DNA of 64,000 bases from Burkholderia singularis (GTDB lineage Bacteria > Pseudomonadota > Gammaproteobacteria > Burkholderiales > Burkholderiaceae). The notes under the pieces are model-generated. The model was not told where the DNA came from, ran no database searches, and saw nothing but the letters and a program-made list of their open reading frames with translations. Within the stretch, counting starts at the first letter, position 1. Each line of letters begins with the position of its first letter. The translations under genes were made by a program, and so were the position numbers. The stretch covers positions 100,378 to 164,377 of the forward strand of contig NZ_FXAN01000050.1 of NCBI RefSeq assembly GCF_900176645.1. The letters run 5' to 3'. This document shows, piece after piece, positions 60,831 to 64,000 of this stretch.

Positions 60831-61766
60831 ATGAAGAGTTTCACCAACAAAGTCGCAGCAATCACGGGCGCAGGCTCGGGCATGGGCCGCTCGCTCGCCG
60901 TGCAGCTCGCGCTGGACGGCTGCAACGTCGCGCTGGCGGACAAGAACGAAACCGGTCTCGCCGAGACCGAACGGATCGTGCGCGCGCTCGCGCCTTCCAT
61001 CCAGGTCACCACCCGTGCGCTCGACGTGGGCGATCGCGCCGCGATGCACGCATGGGCCGACGAGACCGCCGCGGCGCACGGCCGCGTGAACCTCATCTTC
61101 AACAACGCAGGCGTCGCGCTGTCGAGCACGATCGACGGCATGGAATACAGCGATCTCGAATGGATCGTCAACATCAATTTCTGGGGCGTCGTCCACGGCA
61201 CGAAGGCGTTCCTGCCGCACCTGAAGGCGTCCGGCGACGGCCATATCGTCAATACGTCGAGCATTTTCGGGATCTTCGCGCAGCCGGGCATGAGCGGCTA
61301 CAACGCGACGAAATATGCGGTGCGCGGCTTCACCGAATCGCTGCGCCAGGAACTCGATCTGATGAAGTGCGGCGTGTCTGCGACTTGCGTGCATCCGGGC
61401 GGCATCCGCACCAATATCGCGCAATCGGCGCGGCTTGCGAAGAACATGGTCGGCTTCATCGTCGAGAGCGAGCAGCAGGGCAAGGCGGATTTCGAGAAGT
61501 TCTTCATCACGACCGCCGACGAAGCCGCGCGCGTGATCCTCGACGGCGTGCGCAAGAACAAGCGCCGCGTGCTGATCGGCCGCGACGCGCATGGCGCGGA
61601 CTGGCTCGCACGCACGCTGCCCAGCGCGTATCAATCGCTCGTCGTGCTCGCGACCAAACTGCAACGCTCGCGGGCGCGCCGTGCATCGGGCCGCACGCCG
61701 CCCGCGCCGGCTCCGGTGCATGCCACCTACGACAACGCAGCCAACCAAGGAGGCGAACAATCATGA
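60831..61766 (+). CDS. short-chain dehydrogenase/reductase
   Basis: A 311-residue SDR. Cofactor motif AITGAGSGMGR (residues 10-20), NNAG at the expected place, catalytic Ser in IVNTSSIFGI and Tyr-x-x-x-Lys in SGYNATKYAVRGF. A C-terminal extension of ~40 residues is rich in Pro and Arg. It probably interconverts an alcohol and the ketone used by the monooxygenase upstream. ATG 60831 follows the BVMO stop by 20 bases; its stop overlaps the next gene (ATGA, 61763-61766). Confidence 0.92.
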   Translation: MKSFTNKVAAITGAGSGMGRSLAVQLALDGCNVALADKNETGLAETERIVRALAPSIQVTTRALDVGDRAAMHAWADETAAAHGRVNLIFNNAGVALSSTIDGMEYSDLEWIVNINFWGVVHGTKAFLPHLKASGDGHIVNTSSIFGIFAQPGMSGYNATKYAVRGFTESLRQELDLMKCGVSATCVHPGGIRTNIAQSARLAKNMVGFIVESEQQGKADFEKFFITTADEAARVILDGVRKNKRRVLIGRDAHGADWLARTLPSAYQSLVVLATKLQRSRARRASGRTPPAPAPVHATYDNAANQGGEQS

Positions 61767-62677
61767 CTCATCCTCATCTGCTGCCGGTGCGGCGCGACAT
61801 CCGTTTCGCGCTGCCCGCCGATCGCGTGCAGGACTGGCACGTCCAGGGCGCGCCCGTCACGCATTTCATGAACGCGCTGTCGCTGCTGTTTCCGGCGGGC
61901 GAGCGCTTCTTCATGGATTCGGTGCGCAACTACCGCGATCAGATTCAAGACCCCGAGTTGAAGAAGCAGGTCGCGGACTTCATCGGCCAGGAAGCCATGC
62001 ATACGCGCGAGCACATCGAATACAACGATCTGCTCGAAGCGGCGGGCCTGCCCGCGCATAAGCTGGACAAGCGCCTGTGGACGTTCCTCGGCTGGGGCAA
62101 GAAAGTGCTGCCGCACTCGGTCCAGCTCGCGATCACGATCGCGCTCGAGCATTACACGGCGATGTTCGCGAATCAGTTGCTGGCCTACCCGTCGCGCTGG
62201 ATCGAAGGCTCGGTTCAAGGCTATACGCAAATGTGGCTGTGGCACGCGACGGAGGAAACCGAGCACAAATCGGTGTCCTACGACGTCTGGAACGCGGTGA
62301 TGCCGTCCGGTGTGAAAACCTATCTGCTGCGCACCGGCACGATGCTCGTCACGACCGTGATCTTCTGGACGGTGATCTTCGATTTCCACGTCCGGCTGAT
62401 GCTGGCGCATCGGTTGCGTCACGGCAAGCTCAAAGGCATGTGGCGGCTCTTCAAGTTTCTGTACAGCCCGACGAAGGGCGTATTCGCCAGCATCATGCTC
62501 GAATGGCTCGACTATTTCCGGCCGGGCTTCCATCCGTGGGATTACGACAATCGCCATCTGTTGAAGAACGTCGATACGCTGCTCGCGAACATCGACGCCG
62601 CCAACGAGCGTTATGCCGATCAGGCCGCGCCGCGCCGCGTGCCGCTGCATCCGACGCCCGCCGCGGCGCAGTCCTGA
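61763..62677 (+). CDS. metal-dependent hydrolase family protein (PF10118-like), ferritin-type helices
   Basis: A 304-residue protein of the poorly studied metal-dependent hydrolase family. Several Glu/His pairs on predicted helices could hold a di-metal site: FIGQEAMHTREHIEYN, IALEHYTAMFANQL and WHATEETEHKSVSYDVW. A membrane-like segment follows (~190-215). It frequently accompanies BVMO and SDR genes in actinobacteria and Burkholderia. AAGGAGG lies ten bases before ATG 61763. The spacing of the Glu/His residues suggests ferritin-like diiron chemistry rather than hydrolysis, but that is inference. Confidence 0.82.
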   Translation: MTHPHLLPVRRDIRFALPADRVQDWHVQGAPVTHFMNALSLLFPAGERFFMDSVRNYRDQIQDPELKKQVADFIGQEAMHTREHIEYNDLLEAAGLPAHKLDKRLWTFLGWGKKVLPHSVQLAITIALEHYTAMFANQLLAYPSRWIEGSVQGYTQMWLWHATEETEHKSVSYDVWNAVMPSGVKTYLLRTGTMLVTTVIFWTVIFDFHVRLMLAHRLRHGKLKGMWRLFKFLYSPTKGVFASIMLEWLDYFRPGFHPWDYDNRHLLKNVDTLLANIDAANERYADQAAPRRVPLHPTPAAAQS

Positions 62678-63040
62678 GCGCAACCGCAAGCGCCGCCCGC
62701 GGCACGCGCGGGTGGTCCGCCGCGGCAACGAAGCGCTTGCGGTTCGCATAGGCACACCGCGCGCCCGCGATTCTGGCGCATGATCGGCCGGATTCGGCGC
62801 ACGTCTGGATAAGCGTGCGCGCGAGCCTTGTCGCGGACGGGCGCGGGCGGTCGCAAGAAATATGGGCGGCGCGGATGCGCCGGATGCGCCACCACGCCGC
62901 GCCCGCCAGTGGCCATCCGTCCTCGCGCGAAATCAAATCGCACCGCCGCAACGGCTGTCAGCCGCTGGCCGCTCGTCGGCCGGGGCCGACTCCAGGCCGA
63001 CAGCCCGCCGGGCCGTCAAGCCGCCGGCCGCCGGCCACCG
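62678..63040. other. intergenic region between convergent genes
   Basis: About 360 extremely GC-rich bases between the metal-dependent hydrolase and the N-acetyltransferase, with many GGCC/CCGG runs. No supported gene. Confidence 0.4.
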
Positions 63041-63059
63041 GCCGGCTCAACGAGCCGGC
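63041..63059 (-). terminator. hairpin immediately after the N-acetyltransferase stop
   Basis: GCCGGCTC (63041-63048) pairs perfectly with GAGCCGGC (63052-63059), three-base loop, starting right at the minus-strand stop codon. No T-tract; may stabilise the mRNA end or terminate weakly. Confidence 0.45.
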
Positions 63060-63908
63060 TCAGGCGGCCGGCCTGCCCGCATCGGTGCGAGCGACCGCGC
63101 GCGCATAAAGCGCCGGCGCGTCGAATCCAGTTAGATCGAGCCCGAACCGCTCGCGCAAGCAGTCCGACCATGCGTCGAAATCCGGCAGCCGGGACGTCTG
63201 CGCGTCCCCGCGCAATCCGCGCAGCGTCAGCATGTCGTTGAACAGATTCGCGCGCGAATCGGGCATCACGCGGCACACCACCAGATCGTGCGTAAAAAAC
63301 GATTCGGGATGCGTCGACGTAAACCAATTCGCCACCTCATAGTCGATCCATTCGACGGGACTGAGCGCGAAACGGTACAGCGGTTTCCAGCCGGACGGCG
63401 TCTCGCATTCGAGATCGAGTTCATCCGCCGCCGGCGCACTGGTCACGCGAAATTGACCGTGCGGCGTCGATTGCGCCTGATTGAGCGACACGCGCAGCGG
63501 CGCCGTCAGCGTGATCGAGCCGAAACCGACGTCGGCGAGCCACGTCGCGCCGTCCAGTTCGACGGACAGCAACATATGCGAGTGGGGCGGCGGCGGCAGT
63601 TCGGGCGCCCGCTGCCAGTAAACGCGCGCGATCAGCGGCGTCACGCGAAAGCCGAGTTGCGTGAGCACCGCGTGGAACAGCTTGTTCTGCTCGAAGCAAT
63701 AGCCGCCGCGCCGCCGCTCGATCAGCTTGCCGCACACCGAATCGAGATCAAGCGCGACGCGCAAGCCCGCATACGGATTGAGGTTCTCGAACGGAATCGC
63801 CAACGGATGGTGCAATTGCAATTGACGCAGCACGTCGAGCGTCGGCTCGGCTGGGCCGCGATAGCCGATACGGGTGAAATAACGGGAAAGATCGACAGTG
63901 TCGCGCAT
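63060..63908 (-). CDS. nat: arylamine N-acetyltransferase
   Basis: A 282-residue NAT enzyme that moves acetyl from acetyl-CoA to arylamines or arylhydrazines. The Cys-His-Asp triad is complete: Cys71 in RRGGYCFEQN, His111 in HSHMLLSV and Asp126 in WLADVGFGS. The conserved N-terminal PFENLNPY is present. ATG 63908 is chosen because homology begins there (MRDTVDLSRYF); the frame is open to 63947. Gene lies alone, convergent with the BVMO operon. Confidence 0.94.
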   Translation of the reverse strand: MRDTVDLSRYFTRIGYRGPAEPTLDVLRQLQLHHPLAIPFENLNPYAGLRVALDLDSVCGKLIERRRGGYCFEQNKLFHAVLTQLGFRVTPLIARVYWQRAPELPPPPHSHMLLSVELDGATWLADVGFGSITLTAPLRVSLNQAQSTPHGQFRVTSAPAADELDLECETPSGWKPLYRFALSPVEWIDYEVANWFTSTHPESFFTHDLVVCRVMPDSRANLFNDMLTLRGLRGDAQTSRLPDFDAWSDCLRERFGLDLTGFDAPALYARAVARTDAGRPAA

Positions 63909-64000
63909 CGAGCCGCTCGCAGAGGACGAAACGCCACACCATAGCACTGCGCGAATAACCCCGCGCGACGGGGGGCAAGCGGGCCGCTCCGCGCACGGCG

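Overview
The window is high-GC, gene-dense DNA that reads as Burkholderia sensu stricto. The supporting markers are a three-subunit FAD glucose dehydrogenase very like the characterised B. cepacia enzyme, a PenA-type class A beta-lactamase next to an nlpD-like gene (the arrangement known in the B. pseudomallei group), a BPSS1780-type membrane protein and a Burkholderia-style porin. The mix of metabolic, transport and regulatory genes without core housekeeping blocks suggests a secondary chromosome; this is inference. I found no tRNA, rRNA, CRISPR array, insertion sequence or prophage.

Layout. 1-6 kb: end of a CPBP membrane protease, an unrecognised possible effector, a ChaA-type cation/proton antiporter, a LysR regulator, two very small genes with a strong terminator, and a small exported protein. 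6.4-10.3 kb: a second-copy-type MurA, then padR, a HAAS-domain membrane protein and a multi-pass membrane protein behind a clear promoter. 10.6-17.4 kb (minus strand): malate:quinone oxidoreductase, the FAD-GDH operon (gamma, alpha, beta) and an orphan glutamate-type binding protein. 17.7-18.8 kb: a subtilase pseudogene that lost its Asp/His half. 18.9-22.3 kb: the Mg2+ ATPase mgtA behind a long leader with two small ORFs and a hairpin over the mgtA ribosome binding site. 22.4-29.5 kb: a small winged-helix gene, a MocR regulator divergent from a YdeP-type molybdoenzyme, and the Mn transporter mntH beside a Mn-type oxalate decarboxylase.

29.8-41.5 kb is a cell-wall block: two paralogous dipeptide-binding proteins around an RpiR regulator and a complete ddpXABCDF-like operon (D-Ala-D-Ala hydrolysis and uptake), facing a class A beta-lactamase and an NlpD-like LytM protein. 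41.6-42.6 kb holds a decayed acyl-CoA synthetase/thioesterase pair. 43-52 kb: LysR regulator, porin, OpgC-like protein, esterase, ornithine-cyclodeaminase-family reductase, epoxide-hydrolase-like protein, a carboxymuconolactone decarboxylase-family protein, and an unusual HTH protein with a receiver-like domain lacking the phospho-acceptor Asp. 53-64 kb: NERD-helicase fusion, chemoreceptor, GNAT acetyltransferase, MerR regulator, lysoplasmalogenase-like protein, a three-gene BVMO/SDR/metal-dependent hydrolase operon behind a palindrome, and an arylamine N-acetyltransferase.

The best candidate for an undescribed system is the mgtA leader: a 51-codon ORF beginning Met-Glu-Glu-Asp-Asp with a strong ribosome binding site, ending just before a hairpin that can mask the mgtA ribosome binding site. 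It resembles the logic of enterobacterial MgtL without sharing its sequence.
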